From contig CAYJLW010000018.1 of NCBI GenBank assembly GCA_964370965.1, positions 1 through 56,571 of the forward strand: a stretch of 56,571 nt of DNA, in the 5' to 3' direction. The position numbers and the translations under genes are program-made. Below the pieces are notes generated by a model, which saw nothing but the letters and a program-made list of their open reading frames with translations, did no database searches and was not told the origin of the DNA. Positions within the stretch are counted from its first letter, which is position 1. Each line of letters opens with the position of its first letter. Source of the DNA: CAYJLW01 sp964370965 (GTDB lineage Bacteria; Actinomycetota; Acidimicrobiia; UBA2766). Of the stretch, positions 17,131 through 26,192 are shown piece after piece.

Positions 17131-19380
17131 TTGTGCCGATGGAAGAATGTGGAACGTGACGACGCTGTCGGTCGCGTGTCGGGAAAGCGGCGCTCCCGCG
17201 GGGTTCTCGCGGTGTGTATGGCCACCGGTCTCCTTGCCGTCCCGGCGACCCCGCGGGCCCTGGCCCAGGATCCGCCCCCTCCCGCCTCCGCCCCCGAGGT
17301 GAGCGCCGCCCCGTCGTCGTCGCCGCCCGACCCCGGCGCGCCGGCAGCGCCGACCCCCGTGCCCACCGGGCAGGCGCCGGCAGGGTCCCAGCGCGACCCG
17401 CCCCCAACCGACACGGAGCCCCAGCCCGCTGTCCTCACCCCGCCCGACCCCATGCCCTACGACGTCCAACCGGCCGAGGACTGCCCGGGCTATCCGGGCG
17501 GCGCACCCTGCTTCACCGACCCCGGCGACCCCGGCGAACCCGACATGGAGGGCATCAGCGACGTGAGCCTGCCCGACCAGGGCCCCGGTACCGTGGTTGC
17601 GGGCTACGTCGGTCCCGTGAACCAGGACGGCGTCTACCGCGAGGTGTACCGGGCGACGGGCAACGTCCTCCCCCTGCTGGACCAGATGGGCGGCGGCCCG
17701 GCCCTCGCCCCAGGGGACGACAACTCCGCGAACCCGTTCCGTGTCGGGATCCCCGACCTCGTGGGCTCGCCCGCCAAGCCCACGCTCGTGGACGCCTTCC
17801 TGGTTTCCCTGTGCATGCTCTCGTCCTCGGACGACAGCACGGCCTTCATGGCGGAGCTCGACACCCGCTGTGGGCACGTCTCCTTCCGGCACACGTCGCG
17901 CGGTGCGACCGTCACCCGGACCGTCGACTTCACGACGTCGGATCCGGACGCCGCGCTGGTTTCCCGCTCCCTGGTGCACCACGTGTCCGGCGGCTACACG
18001 GCCTACCAGGTGAACCGGGCCCGGATCACGGACCTCGGCCCCGGAGACGTCGTCGTGGACAGGGCCGCCGTCCCGGCCCCCGGGGGGCCGGTGTCGGGCG
18101 ACTGGCTCTTCGCCGGTGTCGTCACCTACGTGAACTCGCTGCTCGTGGATTCCGGCAGCGTCTCCTTGTACCAGGGGAGCGCCCCGATGGCGCGCAGTGG
18201 TGAGGAGATCTGTTCCCTCGCCCCTCCGTACACGTGTGTGGCGGCCCCCACCTCGACCACGTACGGCCCGGCGACGCCGATCGCGATCACGGACCCCGTC
18301 TCCTTCCTCCATGTGCATCCCTCGATGGCCGACTGCCCGCCGGGCTGCACGGCGGCGGACGTCCCCAACGAGTACCTCACCACGCAACCCGACGGTCTCA
18401 CCCGGAGCATCGGCCCCGTGGGGAGCCCGAACCTCTCCGGGGGCGGCCTCCAGCCGAAGCTCGTCGATCTCAGCGGCTTCGTGGCCTCCTCGACCACCGG
18501 TCTCCAGTACCGGGTGGACGCCCCCGTCGCCCCCGTGAACGGCCGCAGCTACACGCCTGTGGGCGGCATCGACTACCTCGTGCGGTCTGTGAGCTACGTG
18601 GCGGGTGTGGGCGTCCAGCCCGAGCCCGGGGCGGCGGGGCGGACGCGGGGAGGCGACCGGGTCAGGATCCCCCTCGTGTGGGGCAGCCTGGGGTTCACGC
18701 CCGTCGACGGCACCGTGCGCGTCGAGGTGCCCCCGGGCCTCGCCCTCGACCTCACGTCCCTGCCGCCCGGTGCCACGTACGCGAGTGGGCTCCTCTCGTT
18801 CCCCGCCAAGTACGGTTTCGGACGCCTGGAGCTCCAGGGCGTCCTGGACCCCGTCACCTCCCGTACCACCCGGACGGTGAGGATGTGGGTGGAGGGGGCC
18901 GGGGAACGCTCCGGTGTCGTCACCGCCTCCTTCGACGTCGATGCGCCGGACCCGGACTGCGCTGGTGTCTGCGGACCACCCCCGGCCGCTCCGGGAACAG
19001 GCGACGACCGGCCGGACCCGGACTTCGCCGTGGTCGTGGACGACGCCCTCGCACACGTTCCCGTCCTGGAAGTCCCCCCCGCACCGGCCGCACCGGCCGA
19101 CACCCGTCCTCGCCTGTTGGCACGCCGCGTCCCGTCGCGGCTGGGGCGCCTGCGCGGCGTCGAGGCCGCCGTCGTCACGCGGGGCGCCGGGGAGGGCGCC
19201 GGGCTGCCCGTCGGAGGATGGTTCGCGCTCGGCGGGGGGATCGGACTGTCGCTCTTCGCCCTCCTCGGCCTCCTCTTCCTGCTCCGTGGGCACCGCCAGG
19301 ACGCCGCCGACGACGTCGCCCCGGAGCCAGGGGACGACGACGAGCTCGCCGCCCGGGAGGCGGCCGCCGCTCGGGGGTGA
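17131..19380 (+). CDS. large secreted protein with C-terminal membrane anchor, unknown function
   Basis: Up to 749 residues; I recognise no family. A signal peptide (KRRSRG, then a hydrophobic core ending at ALAQ) is followed by a Pro/Ala-rich linker of about 80 residues, a long beta-rich region with paired cysteines (CPGYPGGAPC, CPPGC, CAGVC), and a C-terminal transmembrane helix (about residues 697-722) with an acidic tail. The section around VRVEVPPGLALDL looks like a surface repeat domain of the DUF11 or Ig kind. Starts at GTG 17131, 17149 or 17176 are possible; 17176 gives the tightest signal peptide, but only 17131 has an AAAGG upstream. It follows the I42 inhibitor by 43 bp and may be co-expressed. 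Confidence 0.75.
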   Translation: MCRWKNVERDDAVGRVSGKRRSRGVLAVCMATGLLAVPATPRALAQDPPPPASAPEVSAAPSSSPPDPGAPAAPTPVPTGQAPAGSQRDPPPTDTEPQPAVLTPPDPMPYDVQPAEDCPGYPGGAPCFTDPGDPGEPDMEGISDVSLPDQGPGTVVAGYVGPVNQDGVYREVYRATGNVLPLLDQMGGGPALAPGDDNSANPFRVGIPDLVGSPAKPTLVDAFLVSLCMLSSSDDSTAFMAELDTRCGHVSFRHTSRGATVTRTVDFTTSDPDAALVSRSLVHHVSGGYTAYQVNRARITDLGPGDVVVDRAAVPAPGGPVSGDWLFAGVVTYVNSLLVDSGSVSLYQGSAPMARSGEEICSLAPPYTCVAAPTSTTYGPATPIAITDPVSFLHVHPSMADCPPGCTAADVPNEYLTTQPDGLTRSIGPVGSPNLSGGGLQPKLVDLSGFVASSTTGLQYRVDAPVAPVNGRSYTPVGGIDYLVRSVSYVAGVGVQPEPGAAGRTRGGDRVRIPLVWGSLGFTPVDGTVRVEVPPGLALDLTSLPPGATYASGLLSFPAKYGFGRLELQGVLDPVTSRTTRTVRMWVEGAGERSGVVTASFDVDAPDPDCAGVCGPPPAAPGTGDDRPDPDFAVVVDDALAHVPVLEVPPAPAAPADTRPRLLARRVPSRLGRLRGVEAAVVTRGAGEGAGLPVGGWFALGGGIGLSLFALLGLLFLLRGHRQDAADDVAPEPGDDDELAAREAAAARG

Positions 19381-19433
19381 GACCGCCGTGTCCTTGCGGC
19401 CGCACACCGCCCGGCAGTGGTGCCCCCCAACGA

Positions 19434-19479
19434 AACTGGGCGCGCTGCGCGTCGGATATGACGCGTGGCGCGCCCAGTT
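19434..19479. terminator. bidirectional terminator hairpin
   Basis: The 20-bp arms 19434-19453 and 19460-19479 match at 18 of 20 positions around the loop GGATAT. It lies exactly between the converging stops at 19380 and 19484. Its left arm shares the 18-mer AACTGGGCGCGCTGCGCG with the hairpin at 5259-5368. Confidence 0.8.
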
Positions 19480-19483
19480 CGGC

Positions 19484-20512
19484 TCAGAGCACGAGCTCGG
19501 CCATGACCCTCACGGTCTCCGGGGAGGTGGCGCCCACGAGGATCGTGGTCACGAGGGACTCGTGCCAGCGAGCGAGGTCGTCACGGATCTTCTCACGGGG
19601 GCCCACGAGGCAGGTCTCTTCCACGAGGGAGGTGGGCACCGCGGCGATCGCCTCCGCCTTGTGGCCGGCGAGGTAGAGGTCCTGGATCTTGTGCGCCTCG
19701 GCCTCGTAGCCCATGCGGGCGTACACGTTGAGGTGGAAGTTGGCGTCCTTGGCGCCCATGCCGCCGATGTAGAGCGCCTGCATGGGCCGGAGCATGTCGG
19801 CGGCGGTCTCGACGTCGTCGTGGACGACCGTGGGGACGGTGCAGGCGATCTCGAAGTCCACCAGGCGGCGGCGGGCGCCGGGGCGGGCGAAGCCCTCGGC
19901 GAGGGCGTCGCGGTAGAAGCCGTCCTCGGCGACGCTGTAGAACAGAGGGAGCCACCCGTCGGCGATCTCGGCGGCGAGGGCGACGTTCTTCGGCCCCTCG
20001 GCGGCGAGGTAGACGGGGAGGTCCGCCCGCAGGGGGTGGACCGTGGACTTGAGGGGCTTGCCCAGGCCCGCCCCGCCCGGGTACGGCAACGGGTAGTGCT
20101 CGCCCTCGTGCGTGAGGTAGCCCTCGCGGGCGAGGACCTTGCGGACGATCTCGACGTACTCCCGCGTGCGGGCGAGGGGCTTGGGGTAGGGCCGGCCATA
20201 CCAGCCTTCGACGACCTGGGGCCCGGAGGCGCCGAGGCCGAGGATGAAGCGGCCTCCGCTGAGGTGGTCGAGTGTGAGAGCCGCCATCGCTGTGGCCACG
20301 GGCGTGCGGGCGGACATCTGGCAGATGTCCGTGCCCAACTTCACACGGGACGTCGCCGCCCCCCACCACGCCAACGGGCTGAAGACGTCCGAGCCGTAGG
20401 CTTCCGCCGTCCAGATCGAGTCGTAGCCCAGCGCCTCGGCTTCGGCGACCACCTCGGGCACACCATGGGGCGGGCCCGCGAACCAGTACCCGAGCTGCAG
20501 TCCCAGTTTCAT
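19484..20512 (-). CDS. LLM-class F420-dependent oxidoreductase
   Basis: 342 residues with the bacterial luciferase-like TIM barrel. Typical segments are EAEALGYDSIWTAEAYGSD near the N-terminus, LDHLSGGRFILGLGASGPQVVEG, and the late LVGPREKIRDDLARW. Proteins of this actinobacterial subgroup use reduced or oxidised cofactor F420; the substrate is unknown. It stands alone, convergent with the unknown surface protein. Its promoter appears leaderless (TAGCTT six bases before the ATG). Confidence 0.88.
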   Translation of the reverse strand: MKLGLQLGYWFAGPPHGVPEVVAEAEALGYDSIWTAEAYGSDVFSPLAWWGAATSRVKLGTDICQMSARTPVATAMAALTLDHLSGGRFILGLGASGPQVVEGWYGRPYPKPLARTREYVEIVRKVLAREGYLTHEGEHYPLPYPGGAGLGKPLKSTVHPLRADLPVYLAAEGPKNVALAAEIADGWLPLFYSVAEDGFYRDALAEGFARPGARRRLVDFEIACTVPTVVHDDVETAADMLRPMQALYIGGMGAKDANFHLNVYARMGYEAEAHKIQDLYLAGHKAEAIAAVPTSLVEETCLVGPREKIRDDLARWHESLVTTILVGATSPETVRVMAELVL

Positions 20513-20518
20513 CGGGCC

Positions 20519-20524
20519 AAGCTA
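20519..20524 (-). promoter_or_regulatory. -10 element for leaderless LLM oxidoreductase transcript
   Basis: TAGCTT on the minus strand ends 6 bp before the ATG at 20512, and there is no ribosome site between. Confidence 0.45.
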
Positions 20525-20564
20525 CCCGCCGCCGACCCCGATGCCGTGCCCTCCAACTCGCTCT

Positions 20565-20617
20565 CGCCGTTCTGGGGAGCGCAGGCCCTATACCGTGCGG
20601 GGCTCCCGAGAACGGCG
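20565..20617 (-). terminator. hairpin terminator after the 20638-21321 gene
   Basis: CGCCGTTCTGGGGAGC (20565-20580) pairs with GGCTCCCGAGAACGGCG (20601-20617), one mismatch in the arms, with a 20-nt loop. It lies between the stop at 20638 and the start of the LLM gene, both on the minus strand. Confidence 0.65.
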
Positions 20618-20637
20618 GGGTCTCGGGGCGTGGGGGC

Positions 20638-21321
20638 TCAGGTTCCGTTCCGGCGGAGGCTCGCCACGACGGCCCGGTAGTCGGCGAGGAGGTCGTCGCC
20701 GATCTCGCCGGGGGAGGCGACGGCGACCATGACCGTGCCCCCACCCGCCTCCACAAGAGTCACGCGCGACACCCCCGGCATCTGGGCGTTCGACGTCACC
20801 ACCTCTTGGGCGGGGCCAAGGGGGTGGCTCACGCTGCGGGACCGGCCCCCGCCCGCGCCCAGTGCGACCGGGTCGGCGGCGGCGGGGAACGCGGCGACGA
20901 CGAGGCCGGTGACCCCGCGCCTGTACGTGAGGGCCAGACCACCCGCGCTCTCTGCGGCCGTGGCGACGGCCGGGGGCGCGCCCGCCCGGAGTTCCACCCA
21001 GCCCTCGGGCTTGTCGAAGGAGACCCTGCTGCCCGGTATCCGCACACCCCTCGCTCCGGCGCGGTCCGCCGAGGAGCCCGTGAACCGTGAGAGCGACGCC
21101 CGCGTGGTGGTCACCATGAACGCCGCCGCCGCGGCCCCCACGGCGAGGACGACGGCGACGACGAGAACCCATCCGAGGTGTGGAGCGACCTTGGCGCTCC
21201 GAGGGGCGGGGGCCCGTGCAGCAGGTACGGGCGGCGGCAACGTCCGCACGGTGCGTCCGAAGTACCCGTAGGGATCGGGCGCGGGCTCCGGGGCCACGAA
21301 GCCTGGCGGGAGTTCGTCCAC
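20638..21321 (-). CDS. single-pass membrane protein, unknown function
   Basis: 227 residues from the GTG at 21321. An N-terminal Pro-rich cytoplasmic segment of about 50 residues is followed by one transmembrane helix (HLGWVLVVAVVLAVGAAAAAF). The extracytoplasmic domain of about 150 residues has a PsbP/LpqN-like look (SFDKPEGWVEL, then QEVVTSNAQMPGVSRVTLVEAGGG), but I would not name a family. It is the last gene of the minus-strand set behind the histidine phosphatase, separated by 82 bp. The start is uncertain because no strong ribosome site is visible. Confidence 0.6.
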   Translation of the reverse strand: MDELPPGFVAPEPAPDPYGYFGRTVRTLPPPVPAARAPAPRSAKVAPHLGWVLVVAVVLAVGAAAAAFMVTTTRASLSRFTGSSADRAGARGVRIPGSRVSFDKPEGWVELRAGAPPAVATAAESAGGLALTYRRGVTGLVVAAFPAAADPVALGAGGGRSRSVSHPLGPAQEVVTSNAQMPGVSRVTLVEAGGGTVMVAVASPGEIGDDLLADYRAVVASLRRNGT

Positions 21322-21403
21322 GGGGCCCCGATCGGCCTCCCGGAGCCCAACATGAGAGGGCGCCCCGAGACTCCGATGAACGCGGCGCCGGACGCCGTCA
21401 TCG

Positions 21404-21973
21404 TCACGACGGAGGGGCGTTCCAACGGCGGATGACCGCCACTTCCCGTTCCCAGCCAAGGACGCCGAGCGTGGCCGGTTCCAGCATGAAGAGGCGGCCG
21501 TCGGCGGGGAGCAGGCCCAGCCAGGAGGCCGTGAGCACCCGCAGGGCATGGCCGTGGCCGAAGAGAAGCACGTCGCCGCCGGCATCACGGGCGCGGGCGA
21601 GGACCGCGCCCGCTCGGGCGGCGACGTCGGCGGCTGTCTCGCCCCCGGGGCAGCCGTCCGTCCAGAGGAACCATCCTGGGCGTTCGGCCCGGATGTCGAC
21701 CGTGAGGCGGCCCTCGTAGCCGCCGTAGTCCCACTCCATGAGGTCCGGGCAGGGCTCCGCCGCCGGGAATCCGGCCAGTGACGCCGTTGCGGCCGCCCGG
21801 GACAGCGGGCTCGTGAGCACGAGGGCGAACTCGTGGCCCGCCAGGGATCCCCGCACGGCGGCCGCCTGGACGGCACCCCGCTCCGTGAGCGGGACGTCTG
21901 TGCGCCCGGTGTGGCGGCGGTCGCGGGACCACGCGGTCTCGCCGTGGCGGACGAGCCAGATCTCGCCGTTCAT
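21404..21973 (-). CDS. histidine phosphatase family protein (phosphoglycerate mutase-like)
   Basis: 189 residues. The catalytic LVRHGETAWS lies at the N-terminus, the second catalytic His is in LLFGHGHALRV, and the acid Glu is in LMEWDYGGYEG. The DYGGYEGR segment is typical of the phosphatase rather than the mutase branch. Its ATG overlaps the stop of the sugar kinase (ATGA). With glucose-6-phosphate dehydrogenase and the kinase upstream, a sugar-phosphate phosphatase role is reasonable but unproven. Confidence 0.88.
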   Translation of the reverse strand: MNGEIWLVRHGETAWSRDRRHTGRTDVPLTERGAVQAAAVRGSLAGHEFALVLTSPLSRAAATASLAGFPAAEPCPDLMEWDYGGYEGRLTVDIRAERPGWFLWTDGCPGGETAADVAARAGAVLARARDAGGDVLLFGHGHALRVLTASWLGLLPADGRLFMLEPATLGVLGWEREVAVIRRWNAPPS

Positions 21974-22851
21974 CCCAGGGCGTCCTCCCAGGCGGTGGCT
22001 CCGGCGAGGCCGGCGTCGTCTCCGAGCGCCGCCGGGACGACGTCGACCCGGAGACGGGGCGGTCCGAGACGGGCGAGTGCGTCCCGCAGCGGGGCGAGGA
22101 CGGCGTTGCCGATGAGGCCGACACCGCCGCCCACGACGACGATCTCCGGGGAGAAGAGATGCACGAGGTTCGCCACGGCGACCCCGGCGGCCTCCGTGAA
22201 CGCCGTCCAGACCCGGGCGGCGTCGACGTCGCCGTCCTCGACGAGGCGGAGCACGTCGCTGCCGGAGGTCGCCGGCACCCCGGCGATCCCGGCGTGGCGG
22301 CTGAGGGCCGTGCCGGACGCGAGATCCTCCGCGGTGGCGGGGAGGCCGGCGCCCAGAGCCGTGAGGTCGAGCACGGTGTGGCCGATCTCGGCGAGGGAGT
22401 GGCGGCCGCGGGCGAGGCGTCCTCTCAGGACGACGCCGGCGCCGAGGCCCGTGGAGAGCGTCACGTAGACCACGTCGCCGTGTCCCCTCCCGGCCCCGAA
22501 GTTGGTCTCTCCCACGGCGGCGAGGTCGGCGTCGTTGGCGAGGCGGACCGGGATGCCGAGGGCACCGGCCAAGTGCCGTTCGGTGAGGCCCGCCAGCCAA
22601 CCCTGCGGGAGGTTGGGGGCGTACTCGAGCACGCCCTCGTCGTAGTCGACCCGGCCGGGGACGCCGACCACGGCCCGTTCCACGTCGGTGCCGGCGAGGA
22701 CCCCGCGGGCGACCCTGGTGAGGGCGTCGAGTCCGGTGCCGTCGTGGGGCGTGTCCCGCTCCTCACGGCGGCTCACGCCGCCGGCCGCGTCGGTGACGGC
22801 GGCACGGATGTGGGTGCCGCCGAGATCGACGGCGAGGACGGGACCGCTCAC
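21970..22851 (-). CDS. ROK-family sugar kinase (glucokinase-like)
   Basis: 293 residues. LAVDLGGTHIRAAV is the ATP-binding phosphate loop, LANDADLAAVGE the sugar-binding region with catalytic Asp, and VVVGGGVGLIG the C-terminal adenosine motif. The usual ROK zinc CXCGXXGC segment is absent, so this is a zinc-less variant. Its GTG overlaps the stop of the upstream dehydrogenase (GTGA), so kinase and glucose-6-phosphate dehydrogenase are translationally coupled. This makes glucose the natural guess. Confidence 0.87.
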   Translation of the reverse strand: MSGPVLAVDLGGTHIRAAVTDAAGGVSRREERDTPHDGTGLDALTRVARGVLAGTDVERAVVGVPGRVDYDEGVLEYAPNLPQGWLAGLTERHLAGALGIPVRLANDADLAAVGETNFGAGRGHGDVVYVTLSTGLGAGVVLRGRLARGRHSLAEIGHTVLDLTALGAGLPATAEDLASGTALSRHAGIAGVPATSGSDVLRLVEDGDVDAARVWTAFTEAAGVAVANLVHLFSPEIVVVGGGVGLIGNAVLAPLRDALARLGPPRLRVDVVPAALGDDAGLAGATAWEDALG

Positions 22852-24254
22852 GAGCGGGGGTCTGGCGTGTCCCAGCCGCCCACGCCCTTCGTGAGCGCAT
22901 CGGACTGCCTCGGGCCCCAGGAGCCGGGTTCGTACATGTGCAGCGCGGGGGGGTGTGCCACGACGCCGTCGACGATGCGCCACGCCGTCTCCACGGTGTC
23001 CTCGCGCCCGAAGAGCGTGGGGTCGCCGTGGAGGGCGGCGTCGAGGAGCCGTTCGTAGGCCTCGGCGCGGGGCCCGAACACGGAGGAGAAGGAGACGTCG
23101 AGGTCGACGGGTTCGGAGTGCATGCCCTCCCCCGGCTTCTTGGCCATCACGTTCAGGGTCACGCCGTCGTCGTCGTCGCCGAGGCGGAAGCGGAGGTGGT
23201 TGGGCTGTGGCGGGTGGTGGCCTTCTGCGAAGAGCTGCAGGGGTGGTTCGCGGAACTCCACGAAGACCTCTGTCTGGTGGCGGGCGAGGCACTTCCCGGC
23301 CCGCACGAAGAAGGGCACGTCTGCCCAGCGCCAGCTGTCGATCTCGAAACGGGCGGCGAGGAACGTCTCCACCGCGGAGTCCGCGGCGACGCCGGGTTCG
23401 TCCCGATACCCCCGGTACTGGCCCCGCACGACATCGGCCTGGCGGAGGGGCTTGATCGCCCGCAGCACCTTCTCCTTCTCGTCCTGCAGACAGGCGGCGT
23501 CGCTCGCCACGGGCGGTTCCATGGCCACGAGGGTGAGGATGGCGAGGGCGTGGTTCTGCACCACGTCGCGCAGCGCTCCCACCTCCTCGTAGAACCTGCC
23601 CCGGCCCACGACACCGAAATCCTCCGCCATCGTGATCTGCACGTTGGACACGTACCGGCGGTTCCACACCGGCTCGAAGAGCGTGTTGCCGAAGCGGAAC
23701 ACGAGGATGTCCTGCACGGACTCCTTCCCGAGGTAGTGGTCGATGCGGTACACGGCCGCTTCCGGGAACGCCGTGTGCAGGATGTCGTCGAGGCGTTCGG
23801 CGGAGGCGAGGTCGCGCCCGAAGGGCTTCTCGACCACAACCCGAGCCCCGGCGTTGAGGCCGGCGCCGGCGAGGTGCTCGACGACGTCGGGGAAGAGCAC
23901 CGGTGGGATCGCCAGGTAGTACAGGGGTGCCCCGGCGCCGCCGAGGCGTAACCGGAGGGCGTCGAACGTGGCGGCGTCCTGGTAGGTGCCGCTCACGAAG
24001 GACATCCGGGACGTGAGTTCGGCCAGGACGGTGTCCTGCGCCCCGGGGACGGCGGCGTGGACGGCGGAGCGGGCGTACTCCCGGAGACCCTCGTCGTTCC
24101 ACTTCGAGAGCGCCACACCGACCACCGGGACGTCACCGAGGCGCCTGCGCGCAGCGAGGTGGTAGAGGGCGGGGAAGATCTTCTTCTTCGCGAGGTCGCC
24201 TGTGGCGCCGAAGAGGACGAGCGCGTCGGAGGATCCGGGCTTCTTCCTTGCCAT
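22848..24254 (-). CDS. zwf: glucose-6-phosphate 1-dehydrogenase
   Basis: 468 residues. LFGATGDLAKKK is the NADP-binding motif, VVEKPFGRD the conserved Lys-Pro region, and YRIDHYLGKE the active-site signature with catalytic His. These three settle the call. It opens the oxidative pentose phosphate pathway by making 6-phosphogluconolactone and NADPH. I use the ATG at 24254; a TTG at 24263 is the alternative. It is followed by the coupled ROK kinase and preceded at 31 bp by a GGDEF protein on the same strand. No phosphogluconolactonase or 6-phosphogluconate dehydrogenase is present in the window. Confidence 0.95.
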   Translation of the reverse strand: MARKKPGSSDALVLFGATGDLAKKKIFPALYHLAARRRLGDVPVVGVALSKWNDEGLREYARSAVHAAVPGAQDTVLAELTSRMSFVSGTYQDAATFDALRLRLGGAGAPLYYLAIPPVLFPDVVEHLAGAGLNAGARVVVEKPFGRDLASAERLDDILHTAFPEAAVYRIDHYLGKESVQDILVFRFGNTLFEPVWNRRYVSNVQITMAEDFGVVGRGRFYEEVGALRDVVQNHALAILTLVAMEPPVASDAACLQDEKEKVLRAIKPLRQADVVRGQYRGYRDEPGVAADSAVETFLAARFEIDSWRWADVPFFVRAGKCLARHQTEVFVEFREPPLQLFAEGHHPPQPNHLRFRLGDDDDGVTLNVMAKKPGEGMHSEPVDLDVSFSSVFGPRAEAYERLLDAALHGDPTLFGREDTVETAWRIVDGVVAHPPALHMYEPGSWGPRQSDALTKGVGGWDTPDPRS

Positions 24255-24285
24255 CGGCCGCAAAGGTAGCCGCCGTCCCGGAGTT

Positions 24286-25161
24286 TCAGCGCGCCCCGAG
24301 GGCGTACTCGTAGCGGCCGTGCCCGGCGGACTTCGCCCGGCGCCCGGCGGCCACGGCGGTACGGATCAGATGGTCGGGATCCTGGACGCCGTCGGCGAGG
24401 ACGATGCCCACGCATGCGGTGACCACGAGCGTCTCGCCTCCCGCCTCCAGGGGTTCCTCCACGGCCACCAGGATGCGCTTCGCGATCCCGTCGACGCTGT
24501 AGTCGCCGTAGATGTCCTCGCACACGACCACGAACTCGTCGCCGCCGAGGCGTCCGACCGTGTCGTACGGCCGTAGCGCGCTTCGGATGCGGGCGGCGAC
24601 GGCGTTCAGGACCTCGTCCCCCGTGTCGCGCCCGTAGCGGTCGTTGACACCGCCGAGGTCGTCCACGTCGGCGCACAGGACGGCGACCCGGTCGCGGCGC
24701 CGGGCGTTGCGGGCCAGTACGACGTGCATGTAGTTCACGAGCAGGTCGCGGTTCGCCACGCCCGTGAGGGGGTCGTGCAGGGCGGCTTCGGCGAGGGCGG
24801 CGGTGTCGGCCTTGCGTTCCAGGGCGACGTCGACGGCGGCGCGGACGAGGGTCGGGGGGAGATGGCCGACCATGAGGTAGTCGTGCGCCCCCTGGGCGAG
24901 CGCCGTGCGGGCGTCGGCGGCCGTGGGTACGACGGCGACGGCGGCGGCGGCCGGGGCGAGAGCCCTGAGGACGTCGAGGAAGTCGGCGGGGGCGTCGGCC
25001 ACGACGCAGTCGAACTCCCAGGCGCCGAGGAGCCCGGCGGCATCCCTGTCACAGGTGGCGCGGGTGACGCGGTGGGCGGCCAGGGCCACGCCGAGGGCTC
25101 CGGCGACGGTGTCGTCCGGAGCGAGGAGCAGGATCCGCAGGGAGCGGGGAGCGGCACTCAT
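24286..25161 (-). CDS. diguanylate cyclase with degenerate receiver domain
   Basis: 291 residues. The C-terminal GGDEF domain is intact: GRLGGDEFVVV is the active site, and RPYD lies five residues before it as an RxxD inhibitory site, so product feedback is likely. The N-terminal 120 residues have a receiver-like pattern (LRILLLAPDD, FDCVVAD, GAHDYLM), but the conserved Lys is missing. It may therefore be a pseudo-receiver. It makes c-di-GMP. The same-strand position just before zwf suggests possible co-transcription. The start at ATG 25161 is chosen because the longer frame upstream covers the divergent promoter region. Confidence 0.85.
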   Translation of the reverse strand: MSAAPRSLRILLLAPDDTVAGALGVALAAHRVTRATCDRDAAGLLGAWEFDCVVADAPADFLDVLRALAPAAAAVAVVPTAADARTALAQGAHDYLMVGHLPPTLVRAAVDVALERKADTAALAEAALHDPLTGVANRDLLVNYMHVVLARNARRRDRVAVLCADVDDLGGVNDRYGRDTGDEVLNAVAARIRSALRPYDTVGRLGGDEFVVVCEDIYGDYSVDGIAKRILVAVEEPLEAGGETLVVTACVGIVLADGVQDPDHLIRTAVAAGRRAKSAGHGRYEYALGAR

Positions 25162-25267
25162 CCTGACCGACACATCGGCACGACGAGCGCGATCATGACC
25201 GGAGCGGGGTGAGCCGGGCTTGCGGGTTGCCGCCGACGGGCCGGACCCGCCTACATTCCCCACGCCG

Positions 25268-26077
25268 ATGGAGACCTGCTTCGACACCGACACCGGCCTC
25301 ACCCGGGTTGACGACACCACCTTCGAGGCTGTCATGAACCGCCGCTGGTGGATCCTGCGCGGCCCGAACGGGGGCTACGTCGCGGCCGTGATCCTGCGGG
25401 CGCTCACCGAGGCGGTCGCCGACCCCGCCCGACCCGTACGCACGCTCACGATCCACTACACGGCCCCGCCCCAGGAGGGCCCGGCGACGCTCACGACCAC
25501 GGTGGAGCGCCAAGGGCGCTCCCTCACCACGGTCTCCCTCCGCTTCCGCCAGGGCGAGCGCCTCCTCGCCGTCGCCCTCGCCGGGTTCTCGTCATCCCGG
25601 GAGGCGCCCGAGTTCGACCACACCGTCATGGCGGACGTCCCTCCGGCGCCGGAGTGCCCCCTGCCCGATCCCCTCCCGGGCGCTCCCCCGATGTACTCCC
25701 GCTACCACTACCGCCCGGCCATAGGCGGCCAGCCCTTCGCCGGCAGCGAGGAGGCCGTCACGGGCGGCTGGATCCGCCTCGCCGAGCCCCGCGCTCTCGA
25801 CGCCCCGTTGGCGGCGGCATACCTCGACGCCTGGTCGCCGGCGGTCTTCACGCGCCTCGGCCCCGACGGCTCCGTGCGCCTTTCCGTGCCCACGGTGGAG
25901 TTCACGTTCCACTTCCGCACGCCGCTCCCGCTCCCCGCCATGGAGCCGGACGACTACGCGCTCGCCGTGTTCCGCTCGCGCCTCTCCCACGACGGCTTCA
26001 TCGAGGAGGACGGCGAGCTCTGGAGCCCCGACGGGACCCTGCTCGTGCAGGGCCGCCAGCTCGCCGTCGTGATCTGA
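25268..26077 (+). CDS. acyl-CoA thioesterase, TesB-like double hot-dog
   Basis: 269 residues. RRWWILRGPNGGYVAAVILRAL is the first hot-dog half with its Asn-Gly-Gly-Tyr loop. VRTLTIHYTAPPQEGPATL follows, and the C-terminal half (FTFHFRTPLP, SHDGFIEEDGELWSPDGTLLVQGRQLA) ends in the Asp/Gln pattern of thioesterase II. It would release CoA from acyl-CoA. ATG 25268 is used; the open frame begins earlier. It is divergent from the GGDEF gene. Confidence 0.85.
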   Translation: METCFDTDTGLTRVDDTTFEAVMNRRWWILRGPNGGYVAAVILRALTEAVADPARPVRTLTIHYTAPPQEGPATLTTTVERQGRSLTTVSLRFRQGERLLAVALAGFSSSREAPEFDHTVMADVPPAPECPLPDPLPGAPPMYSRYHYRPAIGGQPFAGSEEAVTGGWIRLAEPRALDAPLAAAYLDAWSPAVFTRLGPDGSVRLSVPTVEFTFHFRTPLPLPAMEPDDYALAVFRSRLSHDGFIEEDGELWSPDGTLLVQGRQLAVVI

Positions 26078-26192
26078 TCTTCCAAGGGGGACTGTGTCCC
26101 ACCGTGGCGCCTCCGGCGCCCCGATTCGCCATGTCCGCGCGGTCGGTCGGCGGCTAACCTCCCTGCGTCGCTCGGAGAACGAGGGAGGAAAC

